Below, in pieces: positions 1 through 8,913 of a stretch of 16,978 nucleotides of DNA. The DNA lies in assembly GCA_964653655.1 (NCBI GenBank), contig CAZZHG010000103.1:1-16978 (forward strand), read 5' to 3'. The DNA is from CAZZHG01 sp964653655 (lineage in GTDB: Bacteria > Bdellovibrionota > FAC87 > UBA2466). Position 1 is the first letter of the stretch. Every line of letters starts with the position of its first letter. The position numbers and the translations under genes were made by a program. Under the pieces are notes generated by a model. It was not told where the DNA came from. It was given only the letters and a program-made list of their open reading frames with translations, and made no database searches.

Positions 1-417
1 GGCCCGGCATGATGCCGATCTTGCACTCGCCGGGAGTGATGATGCCGGGGCAATTCGGTCCGATGAGCACGCAATTGGTCTGCTTCAGATAATTTTTCAC
101 GGGGATCATGTCCATCACCGGAATGCCTTCCGTGATGCAGACGATGACCTTGATGCCGGCTTCCGCCGCTTCGAGAATCGCGTCCGCCGCGAACGGCGGC
201 GGAACGTAGATCATCGTGGCGTTCGCTCCGGTCTTTTTCACCGCTCCCGCGACGTCGTTGAAGATCGGAATGCCTTCGAAGCTCTCGCCCTCTTTACCGG
301 GAGTCACTCCGGCGACGATGTTCGTGCCGTATTCCTTACACTTTTGGGTGTGGAAGGCGCCGGCCTTGCCGGTGATGCCCTGAACGAGAAGCTTCGTGTT
401 TTTGTCGACGAGAATGC

Positions 418-421
<4 letters not shown>
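1..421 (-). CDS. sucD: Succinyl-CoA ligase (ADP/GDP-forming) alpha subunit, 3' part cut by window edge
   Basis: This is the N-terminal 140 residues of the alpha subunit of succinyl-CoA synthetase, the TCA-cycle enzyme that makes ATP or GTP from succinyl-CoA. The protein starts MSILVDKNTKLLVQGITG, the CoA-binding Rossmann domain with its GITGKAG loop, and continues through the family motifs YVPPPFAADAI, ITEGIPV and GPNCPGIITP. The phosphohistidine domain lies beyond the left edge. The ATG (419-421) overlaps the sucC stop as ATGA, so the two subunits are translationally coupled, as is usual for a 1:1 complex. It is the last gene of the icd-mdh-sucC-sucD operon. Identification is by strong family resemblance. 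Confidence 0.96.
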
Positions 422-1587
<1,166 letters not shown>

Positions 1588-1589
1588 TT

Positions 1590-2519
1590 TTAGCCTTCGA
1601 GTACGTCGATGAGTTGCTTCACGGCATCGCAGGACTTCTTGAGCCCCGCCTTTTCCTCGTCGTTGAGCTGGAGCTCGACGACCTGTTCGATACCGTTCGT
1701 GCCGAGCTTGCACAGCACGCCGACGAAGAGATTCTTCACGCCGTACTCGCCCTCGAGCCAGGCGGCGCAGGGAAGAACGCGCTTCTTGTCGCGCACGATC
1801 GATTCCACCATCGCCACGACGGAGGCCGCCGGGGCGTAGAAGGCGGAGCCGGTCTTCAAGTAGTTCACGATTTCGGCGCCGCCGTTCTGGGTGCGGGTCA
1901 CGATTTCCTGGATCTTCGCTTTCGAGAGGAAGGTCTCGAGGGGCGCGCCGGCAATCGAGCAGAAACGCGTCATCGGGACCATGGTGTCGCCGTGTCCGCC
2001 GTAAACGAAGCCGTGGACGTCCTCGACGCTCACGTTCGCCGCTTCCGCGATGAAAGTCTTCATGCGGGCGGTATCGAGAACGCCGGCCATGCCGATTACC
2101 CTCTGCTTCGGGAAACCGGAAACTTTTTTCGCCACGTACGCCATCGCATCCAGCGGGTTCGAGACCACGATGAGGATGGAGTTGGGCGAGTACTGGGCGA
2201 CCTGTTTCGTCACCTGCGTGAGAATGTTCGCGTTCGTTTTCAGAAGGTCGTCACGGCTCATGCCGGGCTTGCGGGGAAGGCCGGCGGTGATGACGACGAT
2301 GTCGGAGTCCTTCGTCGCCGCGTAGTCGTTCGAGCCGGTGATCTTGAGATCGAAGCCTTCCACCGGGCCGGACTGCAGAAGATCGAGTCCCTTGCCTTGC
2401 GGGATGCCTTCGGCGATGTCGACGAGAACCACGTCGCCGAGCTCTTTGGTCGCAATCCAGTGGGCAGCCGTGGCGCCGACGTTGCCGGAGCCGACGATCG
2501 TAATCTTGGGTCTTTTCAT
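1590..2519 (-). CDS. mdh: Malate dehydrogenase, LDH-like type
   Basis: NAD-dependent malate dehydrogenase of the lactate dehydrogenase-like group, 309 residues (normal), catalysing malate to oxaloacetate in the TCA cycle. The NAD-binding GSGNVG is at residues 10-15, with Asp34 at the end of beta-2 as expected for NAD preference. The substrate-binding loop LPRKPGMSR (81-89) supplies two Arg, N121 is in VVSNPLD, R152 follows VLDTAR, and the catalytic His176 is in GGHGDTMVP. Arg rather than Gln at position 83 of the loop supports malate over lactate. It sits between icd (26-nt gap) and sucC (2-nt gap) in one operon. A GAAGGCGAG ribosome binding site precedes the ATG. Confidence 0.96.
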   Translation of the reverse strand: MKRPKITIVGSGNVGATAAHWIATKELGDVVLVDIAEGIPQGKGLDLLQSGPVEGFDLKITGSNDYAATKDSDIVVITAGLPRKPGMSRDDLLKTNANILTQVTKQVAQYSPNSILIVVSNPLDAMAYVAKKVSGFPKQRVIGMAGVLDTARMKTFIAEAANVSVEDVHGFVYGGHGDTMVPMTRFCSIAGAPLETFLSKAKIQEIVTRTQNGGAEIVNYLKTGSAFYAPAASVVAMVESIVRDKKRVLPCAAWLEGEYGVKNLFVGVLCKLGTNGIEQVVELQLNDEEKAGLKKSCDAVKQLIDVLEG

Positions 2520-2545
2520 AAGTCTCGCCTTCTTGGTTTTGAAAA

Positions 2546-3772
<1,227 letters not shown>

Positions 3773-3808
3773 GCGTCATACCTCGTGGGGGCTTAAAAAT
3801 TCCCAAGA

Positions 3809-3838
3809 ACCTTAGCGGCCTAGGTTCGGTCTTGTCAA
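3809..3838 (-). promoter_or_regulatory. Possible sigma-70 promoter of the icd-mdh-sucCD operon
   Basis: On the minus strand a perfect TTGACA (3838-3833) is followed after 18 nt by TAAGGT (3814-3809), a poor -10. The -35 shares bases with the -35 of the divergent phhB promoter, because TTGTCAA read backwards is TTGACAA. The -35 is convincing; the -10 is not, so the exact promoter is uncertain. Confidence 0.4.
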
Positions 3839-3861
3839 TTAACGGAGCCCCTAGCCATAAT
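3832..3861 (+). promoter_or_regulatory. Sigma-70-type promoter of phhB
   Basis: TTGTCA (3832-3837) and CATAAT (3856-3861) are each one base from consensus with an 18-nt spacer. Transcription would begin near 3868, about 20 nt before the phhB ATG, leaving room for the GGAGG site at 3879-3883. It overlaps the icd -35 on the other strand. Confidence 0.6.
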
Positions 3862-3887
3862 GGCTCGCCGTTGAATTTGGAGGCTCC

Positions 3888-4229
3888 ATGACGACCTGCG
3901 ATCTCACTCAAAAACACTGCGTTCCCTGTGAGGGAGGGGTTCCCCCGCTCACCGCCACCCAGGCAAAGGATCAACTGAAGAGCGTCCGGGGCTGGGAGTT
4001 AAAGGGAAACCAGATTCAGAAGAGCTACAAGTTCAAGGATTTTAACGAAAATATGGGATTCGTGAACCGCGTGGCGTTAGTGGCGGAATCCGAGGGTCAT
4101 CATCCCGACATCAACATCCATCAGTGGAACCGGCTCACCATCACGCTCTGGACCCACGCGATCAATGGGCTTAGCGAGAACGACTTCATCGTGGCCGCCA
4201 AAATCGACGCCCTGGAGGCGAAGCAGTGA
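3888..4229 (+). CDS. phhB: Pterin-4a-carbinolamine dehydratase
   Basis: A 113-residue cytosolic 4a-hydroxytetrahydrobiopterin dehydratase (PCD/DCoH family). It recycles the carbinolamine made by aromatic amino acid hydroxylases, and in some bacteria takes part in cofactor salvage. The N-terminal CVPCEGGVPPL (11-21) is typical of the family, followed by EGHHPDI (69-75), Trp80, TH (89-90), GL (94-95) and ND (98-99), which form the active site. The ATG has a strong GGAGG site. No phenylalanine hydroxylase gene is in the window. The stop overlaps the GTG start of the next gene, an unusual partner for this enzyme. The function is well supported; the pathway here is unknown. Confidence 0.93.
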   Translation: MTTCDLTQKHCVPCEGGVPPLTATQAKDQLKSVRGWELKGNQIQKSYKFKDFNENMGFVNRVALVAESEGHHPDINIHQWNRLTITLWTHAINGLSENDFIVAAKIDALEAKQ

Positions 4230-5254
4230 AAACGTTCCTGGGCCTAATGCTCTGCGGGGCGGCCGCGGCGGCTCCGCTCCTGCCGGACGAAAAAAACAAC
4301 GTCGACGTCTACTCGGCGGCGAACCCGGCGGTCGTCAACATCACCTCCGTCACGCTCACCCGCGATTTCTGGATGGACGTGGTTCCCCAGACGGGTCTCG
4401 GGTCCGGCTTCATTTTCAAACCCGAGGGTTTCATCGTGACGAACTTCCACGTCGTCGCGAACGCGCGCAAACTGGAAGTCACGCTTTTCGACAAGAGCAC
4501 GTATGCCGCGAAGGTCGTCGGCATCGATCCGGATAGCGATCTCGCCGTTCTCAAGATCGATCCCAAGGCCGTGAAGCTTCACACTCTTAAGTTCGCTCTC
4601 TCCGAAAAGCCGGCCGTCGGGCAGAAGGTTCTCGCCATCGGAAATCCTTTCGGTCTGGGCGGAACGCTCACCGTCGGCGTCATCAGCTCTCTCGAGCGCG
4701 ACATCCGAACCCCGACGGAAAGCTTGATGAAGGACGTGATTCAGACGGACGCGGCGATCAACCCGGGCAACAGCGGCGGGCCGATGCTAGACAGCTCCGG
4801 CGACATTCTCGGCGTGAACACCCAGATCCTCTCCCCCGCGGGCGGAAGCGTCGGCGTGGGCTTTGCGATCTCCGCCCGTACGGCGGCCCGTATCGTCGAT
4901 AGTCTTATCCGTTTCGGGAAAGTTCAGCGGCCGGAGCTGGGCCTCGACGGCGTGGGGCTCAGTCCGGGCCTGCTCGAGGCGTTCAAGGTGCCCATCAATT
5001 ACGGGATCATGGTGACGGAGCTCTCCCCGAGAGGAGTCGCGCGAAAGGCGGGGCTTCGCGCCGCCGATCGGGACGTGATTCTGGGTTTCCGCCGGATTCC
5101 GTTCGGCGGCGACGTGCTGTTTCGCGTGGACGATACTCCCGTGCAGACGATGCGGGACCTACTCGATTACATTTTCGAGAAGAAGATCGGCGACACGGTC
5201 ATTCTTCATTACTACCGCAACGGCAAGAAGCTGCAGACCACCGTCAAGCTCTGA
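4226..5254 (+). CDS. Exported HtrA/DegP-like serine protease with one PDZ domain
   Basis: A 342-residue trypsin-like S1C protease. The N-terminus (MKTFLGLMLCGAAAAA) is a signal peptide with likely cleavage before Pro17, so it acts in the periplasm. The catalytic triad is intact: His75 in TNFHVV, Asp105 in DSDLAVL, Ser183 in GNSGGP. Residues about 237-342 form one PDZ domain carrying an insert (VILGFRRIPFGGDVLFRVDD), a variant seen in some non-enteric HtrA proteins. One PDZ makes it closer in layout to DegS than to DegP, but it lacks a clear permanent anchor. The start is GTG at 4226, overlapping the phhB stop as GTGA. The probable role is periplasmic protein quality control; the specific substrate is not visible. 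Confidence 0.92.
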   Translation: MKTFLGLMLCGAAAAAPLLPDEKNNVDVYSAANPAVVNITSVTLTRDFWMDVVPQTGLGSGFIFKPEGFIVTNFHVVANARKLEVTLFDKSTYAAKVVGIDPDSDLAVLKIDPKAVKLHTLKFALSEKPAVGQKVLAIGNPFGLGGTLTVGVISSLERDIRTPTESLMKDVIQTDAAINPGNSGGPMLDSSGDILGVNTQILSPAGGSVGVGFAISARTAARIVDSLIRFGKVQRPELGLDGVGLSPGLLEAFKVPINYGIMVTELSPRGVARKAGLRAADRDVILGFRRIPFGGDVLFRVDDTPVQTMRDLLDYIFEKKIGDTVILHYYRNGKKLQTTVKL

Positions 5255-5270
5255 CCCTACTTGAGCCCTC

Positions 5271-5294
5271 GGAATGGCGATTTCGCCGTATTCC
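5271..5294 (+). terminator. Hairpin after the HtrA-like gene
   Basis: GGAATGGCG (5271-5279), loop ATTT, CGCC, a two-base bulge GT, then ATTCC (5290-5294). It lies 17 nt after the protease stop but has no following T-run, so it may be a processing or weak termination signal rather than a classical intrinsic terminator. Confidence 0.35.
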
Positions 5295-5345
5295 GTCTGT
5301 GTGGGGCTTCCTAGAACCGCCAGTCCACAGCCATAGTTCAGGACT

Positions 5346-6320
5346 ATGTTGGTGGTGGGGAAACGGGGAAATCTGGGCCGGTTTTTGCTTTTGCTCGGCC
5401 TGGTCTTGTGGCCACAGACCGGCCAGGCGGGCTGTCCGGAGTATTTCGCCTCCTTCGCCCGAAACGCCATCCACACCGTTGTCGCCACCCCCACGCTCAG
5501 CTTGCGTTACCACACGTCGACCATCGGCCTCGACGAAGTCGCGGCTAAAGGCACGACCGGTATTCTGTTTCTGTCGAACCATTCGGGCCTCATCGATCCG
5601 ATCATCCTGGCGAATCGTCTGAATAACCAGTTTCATCCGCGGCCGGCCATGATCGAAACCCGGGCGCAGGACATGGGCGGAAAGTTCGTGGCCTGGGTTC
5701 AGAACGCGATTCTGGTTCCCGACATCACCGCGATTCGGCAGTTTCCGGGCGAGACTTCCCGGGAAAAGCGGGAGAATTTCCTCAAGGCGGCCCAAGGCTC
5801 ATTGGACGAAATGGTGGGCACTTTGAAGGGCGGGGGGAATCTGCTCGTTTATCCCGCGGCCCAGCTCACTCCCGGCGACGGCGTCGAGAAAATCAACGCC
5901 AAGAGCGCCGTGCATACGATTTTGCAGGCGAACCCGAACATACGCATAGTGCTGGTCGACGAGCAGGGGCTTCGCGGATCGAGCTTCGCCTACGACCAGA
6001 ACAACGTTGCGCCCAACTTCGGCGCGGCGGCTTTGAACGGCCTAAAGGCGACTCTCGCCAACGGTATCCTTTTTAATCCCAGACGGGACGTGACACTCAC
6101 TTTCACCGAGCCCACGGATTTTCCGCGCGGGGGAACCAAGGATGAAATGAATAAGTACTTGGAGGCCCACTGGGCGAAGACCCATCCGGAACCCGTGGTG
6201 CACACACCGTACTCCTGGTTCTGGAACTGGAAAGCTCCGGCACGCGAAATTCCGCAGCCGCCTCAACCGCAGGTGGCTCCGCCGGTCGCGCCGAACGCCG
6301 AAGCTCCGGCGACGCCGTGA
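5346..6320 (+). CDS. PlsC-like (LPLAT) lysophospholipid acyltransferase with an N-terminal hydrophobic segment
   Basis: A 324-residue glycerophospholipid acyltransferase-like protein. The acyltransferase signature is NHSGLIDP with His79 and Asp84 in H-X4-D spacing. The usual EGTR block is replaced by LLVYPAAQLT (167-175), and GLRGSSF (208-214) and ANGILFNPRRDV (238-249) follow. This pattern resembles a PlsC-related subgroup with YPAG/SGxL rather than the phospholipid biosynthetic PlsC. Residues 11-28 (FLLLLGLVLWPQTGQA) look like a signal peptide or anchor, which would place the domain outside the cytoplasm; only TTG starts would avoid it. The C-terminus (302-324) is Pro/Ala-rich. It is 91 nt after the protease gene and converges on the next gene with 3 nt between stops. 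The substrate is unknown. Confidence 0.78.
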   Translation: MLVVGKRGNLGRFLLLLGLVLWPQTGQAGCPEYFASFARNAIHTVVATPTLSLRYHTSTIGLDEVAAKGTTGILFLSNHSGLIDPIILANRLNNQFHPRPAMIETRAQDMGGKFVAWVQNAILVPDITAIRQFPGETSREKRENFLKAAQGSLDEMVGTLKGGGNLLVYPAAQLTPGDGVEKINAKSAVHTILQANPNIRIVLVDEQGLRGSSFAYDQNNVAPNFGAAALNGLKATLANGILFNPRRDVTLTFTEPTDFPRGGTKDEMNKYLEAHWAKTHPEPVVHTPYSWFWNWKAPAREIPQPPQPQVAPPVAPNAEAPATP

Positions 6321-6323
6321 CCT

Positions 6324-7205
6324 TCATTTGATTTTCTTGTGATTCTTCGAGACCGAGGGAGCGGGGGTCGCCGCGCCTTGGAGGGAGCGTAGAAGCTCCG
6401 CGAGGCCGCCTTTGAACTGCCCGAGGAACTCGGGATCGAGGGGGCCGAGATTGAGAACCGCGGGGAAATGTTTCAGGAAGGCGGGCGTCTCGGCGCCTAC
6501 CCAAGCGAAGGCGACGCCTTTCACCCGCGATAGAAAAGTTTCGAGCTCGATGTCCCTCGCGGCTCCCGAGCAAAGCATCACGAGAGCGTAAGGAAGAGTT
6601 TTACTCTTCTGCTCCGCGAGCCAGTCGCGGCTATCGGCGGGACAATCCGTTTTCCAGTCCGCGTACTCTTCGATCGCCTGCTGGGCGAGCCGTTTCTCGA
6701 CGGGGCTGGAAGAGAGAATCAGGACATGGTGGGGCGCGGAAGTGGGAGTGAACCGGTTTCTCGCGCTTCCCAGGGTCAGTAATTCCTGAGTGCCGCCCGT
6801 GGCCGCCCGCCCGTAGCTGACGGCGACCTTTCCGTTGTTGATGTCGACACGCACGTGGCGGGGAAAATTTCTTCCCAGGTCTTTCGCTTCGAGCTTGAGG
6901 CCGTGGACTTCCAGCCATTGATAGAGCGCCAGCAGCTGAGTCTCGTCGCCGTGGCTCGCGCCGAAGAGTTTGACGTAAATCGGCTTCGGATGATCGCCGA
7001 CGTGTTCCAGAAGGTGCCGGAAAGCGTTGTCGAGCATCTCCTTGAGCTCGGCGGGTGAGCCGTCGGTTTCGGAGATGAGCCCGGTGCAGAGCCCGAGATC
7101 GGGCACACAGAAGAGCAGGAGCAGATTGCGGCCGACTTGAAAGACAGGCTGAGCCGGAGAGCGGAAGGCGAAAACTCCGGATTGGCTGAGGGGTTTCTGA
7201 GTCAT
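6324..7205 (-). CDS. CheD-like domain fused to a degenerate receiver-like domain
   Basis: 293 residues. Residues about 15-133 resemble CheD, the chemoreceptor glutamine deamidase: IYVKLFGAS (76-84) corresponds to the CheD K-x-FGGA segment, and EAKDLGRNFPRHVRV (106-120) with a following NGKVAV matches the CheD C-terminal strand region. By eye, the CheD catalytic Cys (GSC) aligns with Leu28-31 and the catalytic His (GGMxH) with Ser45, so deamidase activity is probably lost. Residues 159-276 have the alternation of a CheY-like receiver (VLILSSSP, YALVMLC, VAFAWVG) but lack the acidic pair, phospho-Asp and Lys. The C-terminal tail is basic. It is the last gene of the flagellin operon. A role in chemotaxis or motor control by binding rather than catalysis is inference. 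Confidence 0.6.
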   Translation of the reverse strand: MTQKPLSQSGVFAFRSPAQPVFQVGRNLLLLFCVPDLGLCTGLISETDGSPAELKEMLDNAFRHLLEHVGDHPKPIYVKLFGASHGDETQLLALYQWLEVHGLKLEAKDLGRNFPRHVRVDINNGKVAVSYGRAATGGTQELLTLGSARNRFTPTSAPHHVLILSSSPVEKRLAQQAIEEYADWKTDCPADSRDWLAEQKSKTLPYALVMLCSGAARDIELETFLSRVKGVAFAWVGAETPAFLKHFPAVLNLGPLDPEFLGQFKGGLAELLRSLQGAATPAPSVSKNHKKIK

Positions 7206-7231
7206 TGGATGGGCCCTCGAACTCTATTTTA

Positions 7232-7888
7232 TCACTCTCCGTACTTTTCCCGGTAAAAACCCACTATGTCCCTGAGCTTCTTGATCTCTCCCGCCTGTTC
7301 GGCGATGAGAAGCGTTTCGGGGTTGGTGCTGTTCTGCGTGGCTTCGGGGGTACGGGGTTTCAAGGGACGGCCCTCGCGGATCTGGTCGATGCGCCGAGTA
7401 AGTTCTTCGAAAGCGGTGACGCCGACGTTGAGTTGATAGATCTGTTCCACCTCGTGGAGCACTTCCTCGAACTGGGTTCCCAATTTGTCGGCTTTGAGTT
7501 GAAGCTCGGACCGCAGCTCCTGTTCCTTCTGAAGCGCGGTGGTGGCGGTGGCAAGTTTCTCGAGCAAAACGACTCTGTCCCTCTCGGCGTCGGCCCGCCC
7601 GGCTTGCGCCTGGGCGACCTTCGCCTCGAGGGACAGAGTCAGTTCTGAATTTGGATAAGCGCTTTCCGTGATCGCAGCCGGCGGAGGTGCCGGAGCTATC
7701 GGAGTCGTCGCCTCGTCGTCAGTCGTCACGCGCACCGGTTTCACCGGCCCGGAAGCCTTGAGGCTCTGCGCGAGGGAGTAGACGGCCACGCACGCGGCGG
7801 TTCCGAAAATCACGAACAGCGGCAGAAAGATTACGAACAGGCGGGGATCCGCTAAACGCTCCCATATCGCTATGGAGTCGGCCAGCAT
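7232..7888 (-). CDS. Membrane-anchored coiled-coil protein of unknown function
   Basis: 218 residues with no family I recognise. One transmembrane helix (about 17-38, LFVIFLPLFVIFGTAACVAV) is followed by a Thr/Pro/Ala-rich linker (50-75) and a long charged, heptad-like segment (about 82-150) predicted to be a coiled coil. A second short helix is at 192-216. The topology (soluble part in the cytoplasm or periplasm) cannot be told. It starts 18 nt after the flagellin stop with an AGGAG site in the gap, and 26 nt separate it from the CheD-like gene. Co-transcription with flagellin suggests a role at the cell envelope in motility, for example motor positioning or chemoreceptor array anchoring; this is inference. 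Confidence 0.75.
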   Translation of the reverse strand: MLADSIAIWERLADPRLFVIFLPLFVIFGTAACVAVYSLAQSLKASGPVKPVRVTTDDEATTPIAPAPPPAAITESAYPNSELTLSLEAKVAQAQAGRADAERDRVVLLEKLATATTALQKEQELRSELQLKADKLGTQFEEVLHEVEQIYQLNVGVTAFEELTRRIDQIREGRPLKPRTPEATQNSTNPETLLIAEQAGEIKKLRDIVGFYREKYGE

Positions 7889-7906
7889 GCTGTCCCCGCT
7901 CCTGAC

Positions 7907-8740
7907 TTACTTCAGGAGCTGAAGGGCGATCGCCGGGCTCTCGTTAGCCTGGGTCAAGATCGCCACACCAGCTTGACGGAGGATCGTCTCCTTCGCCAAG
8001 TTCGTCGCTTCTTCGGCCACGTCCGCATCGCGGATGCGCGAGTAGGCGGCCATCAGGTTTTCGCGGAAGATACCCTGAGACGACAACGTCGTTTGGAGGC
8101 GGCTCTGGAAGGAGCCCACTTTCGCGCGGACCTGATTTACCCGGACCATCGCTACGTCGATTTCGTCCAGAGCGTCTTGCGCTCCGCTCTTGCTCGACAC
8201 GTCGACGCCTTCGATACCCAGCGCATCGGCCTGGAGATCACTTTCACCCGGGTTGAATTTAATACGATCCTTTTCGGGATCGTTGTTCGGTCCGACCTGG
8301 ATGTCTAGATCCTGGATTTGGCCGTTAAGCAGGTATCGACCGCTGTAGTTCGTGGTGTTAGCGACACGGCTGATTTCCGCGTTCAGCTCAACAACTTCGT
8401 TGTTGATCATCGCGCGTTCCGCGTCACCGACCGTATCCGACGCCGCTTGCATCGCAAGCTCGCGCATACGGACCATCATGTTGTTGATTTCGTTGGTGCC
8501 GCCTTCGAAGACCTGCACCATCGAGATTCCGTCCTGCGCGTTCCGCATGGCGGCCGCAAGGGATCGAACTTGAGCGTTCAATCCATCGGAGATGGCGAGG
8601 CCGGCGGGGTCATCGCCTGCCTGGACGATACGCGATCCGCTAGCAAGACGTTGCATCGTCTTGGATAGCGCTCGCTGGGTGTTGCTCAGATTTCTCTGAG
8701 CGGAGAGGGCCAGCTCATTGGTGTTAATACGCAACCCCAT
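7907..8740 (-). CDS. fliC: Flagellin
   Basis: The major filament protein, 277 residues without cysteine. Residues 1-140 form the D0/D1 N-terminal helices (MGLRINTNELALSAQRNLSN, then LASGSRIVQAGDDPAGLAIS at 32-51), and residues about 195-277 form the C-terminal helix region ending AIALQLLK. The central variable part is very short, so there are no D2/D3 outer domains, as in Bdellovibrio-type flagellins, which also begin MGLRINTN. It is first in an operon with the coiled-coil and CheD-like genes. Its ATG follows two strong Shine-Dalgarno sequences and a structured leader. It may be one of several flagellin copies in the genome. Confidence 0.97.
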   Translation of the reverse strand: MGLRINTNELALSAQRNLSNTQRALSKTMQRLASGSRIVQAGDDPAGLAISDGLNAQVRSLAAAMRNAQDGISMVQVFEGGTNEINNMMVRMRELAMQAASDTVGDAERAMINNEVVELNAEISRVANTTNYSGRYLLNGQIQDLDIQVGPNNDPEKDRIKFNPGESDLQADALGIEGVDVSSKSGAQDALDEIDVAMVRVNQVRAKVGSFQSRLQTTLSSQGIFRENLMAAYSRIRDADVAEEATNLAKETILRQAGVAILTQANESPAIALQLLK

Positions 8741-8880
8741 AGGGGGTCCTCCTTTGTGTGTTCACCTCCTTCCGTGAGTACCGCGCTCCCTGCGCGGACG
8801 GCCGATCCTTCGGCCGCGTGGTTTAGAATCTCCCGCGAATCCGACCGCGGGAAAATGAGCGCCGGGATACCCCGACGTTC
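8741..8880 (-). promoter_or_regulatory. Structured flagellin mRNA leader with three GGA-loop hairpins and two Shine-Dalgarno sequences
   Basis: Read on the minus strand in transcript order: stem TCCCGCG/CGCGGGA (8852-8831) with loop GTCGGATT; stem CGGCCG/CGGCCG (8816-8799) with loop AAGGAT; stem CCGCGC/GCGCGG (8797-8781) with loop AGGGA. All three stems are perfect and all three loops contain GGA. Next comes GGAAGGAGGTG (8773-8763), then AAGGAGG (8754-8748) seven bases before the ATG. A fourth, weaker 4-bp hairpin lies near 8862-8873. GGA in a hairpin loop, plus GGA in the Shine-Dalgarno, is the binding layout of CsrA/RsmA proteins, which repress flagellin translation in Bacillus (hag). The structure is seen; the regulator is inferred. 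Confidence 0.7.
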
Positions 8881-8887
8881 ACCTAAT

Positions 8888-8913
8888 CTTTCGACGCCTG
8901 GGGGAAGATTTTA
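8888..8913 (-). promoter_or_regulatory. Sigma-28-like promoter of the flagellin operon
   Basis: On the minus strand TAAAATCT (8913-8906) and GTCGAAAG (8895-8888) are separated by 10 nt. The consensus is TAAAGTTT-N11-GCCGATAA. The -35 TAAA core is perfect and the -10 agrees at five of eight positions; spacing is one base short but within the range tolerated. The resulting leader would be about 140 nt. Confidence 0.42.

Noticed and set aside
1588..1713. N-terminal extension of sucC up to 1713
   Set aside because: It lies within mdh, is Arg-rich, and the family start MKIHEYQGKEL is at 1587.
5400..5440. Lipoprotein signal in the acyltransferase (GQAGC)
   Set aside because: The lipobox needs Leu or similar at -3; Gln is there, so a lipoprotein is unlikely.
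5512..5870. Loss of the PlsC EGTR motif as evidence of a dead acyltransferase
   Set aside because: A related LPLAT subgroup normally has YPxGxL-type sequence here, and H-X4-D is intact, so inactivity cannot be claimed.
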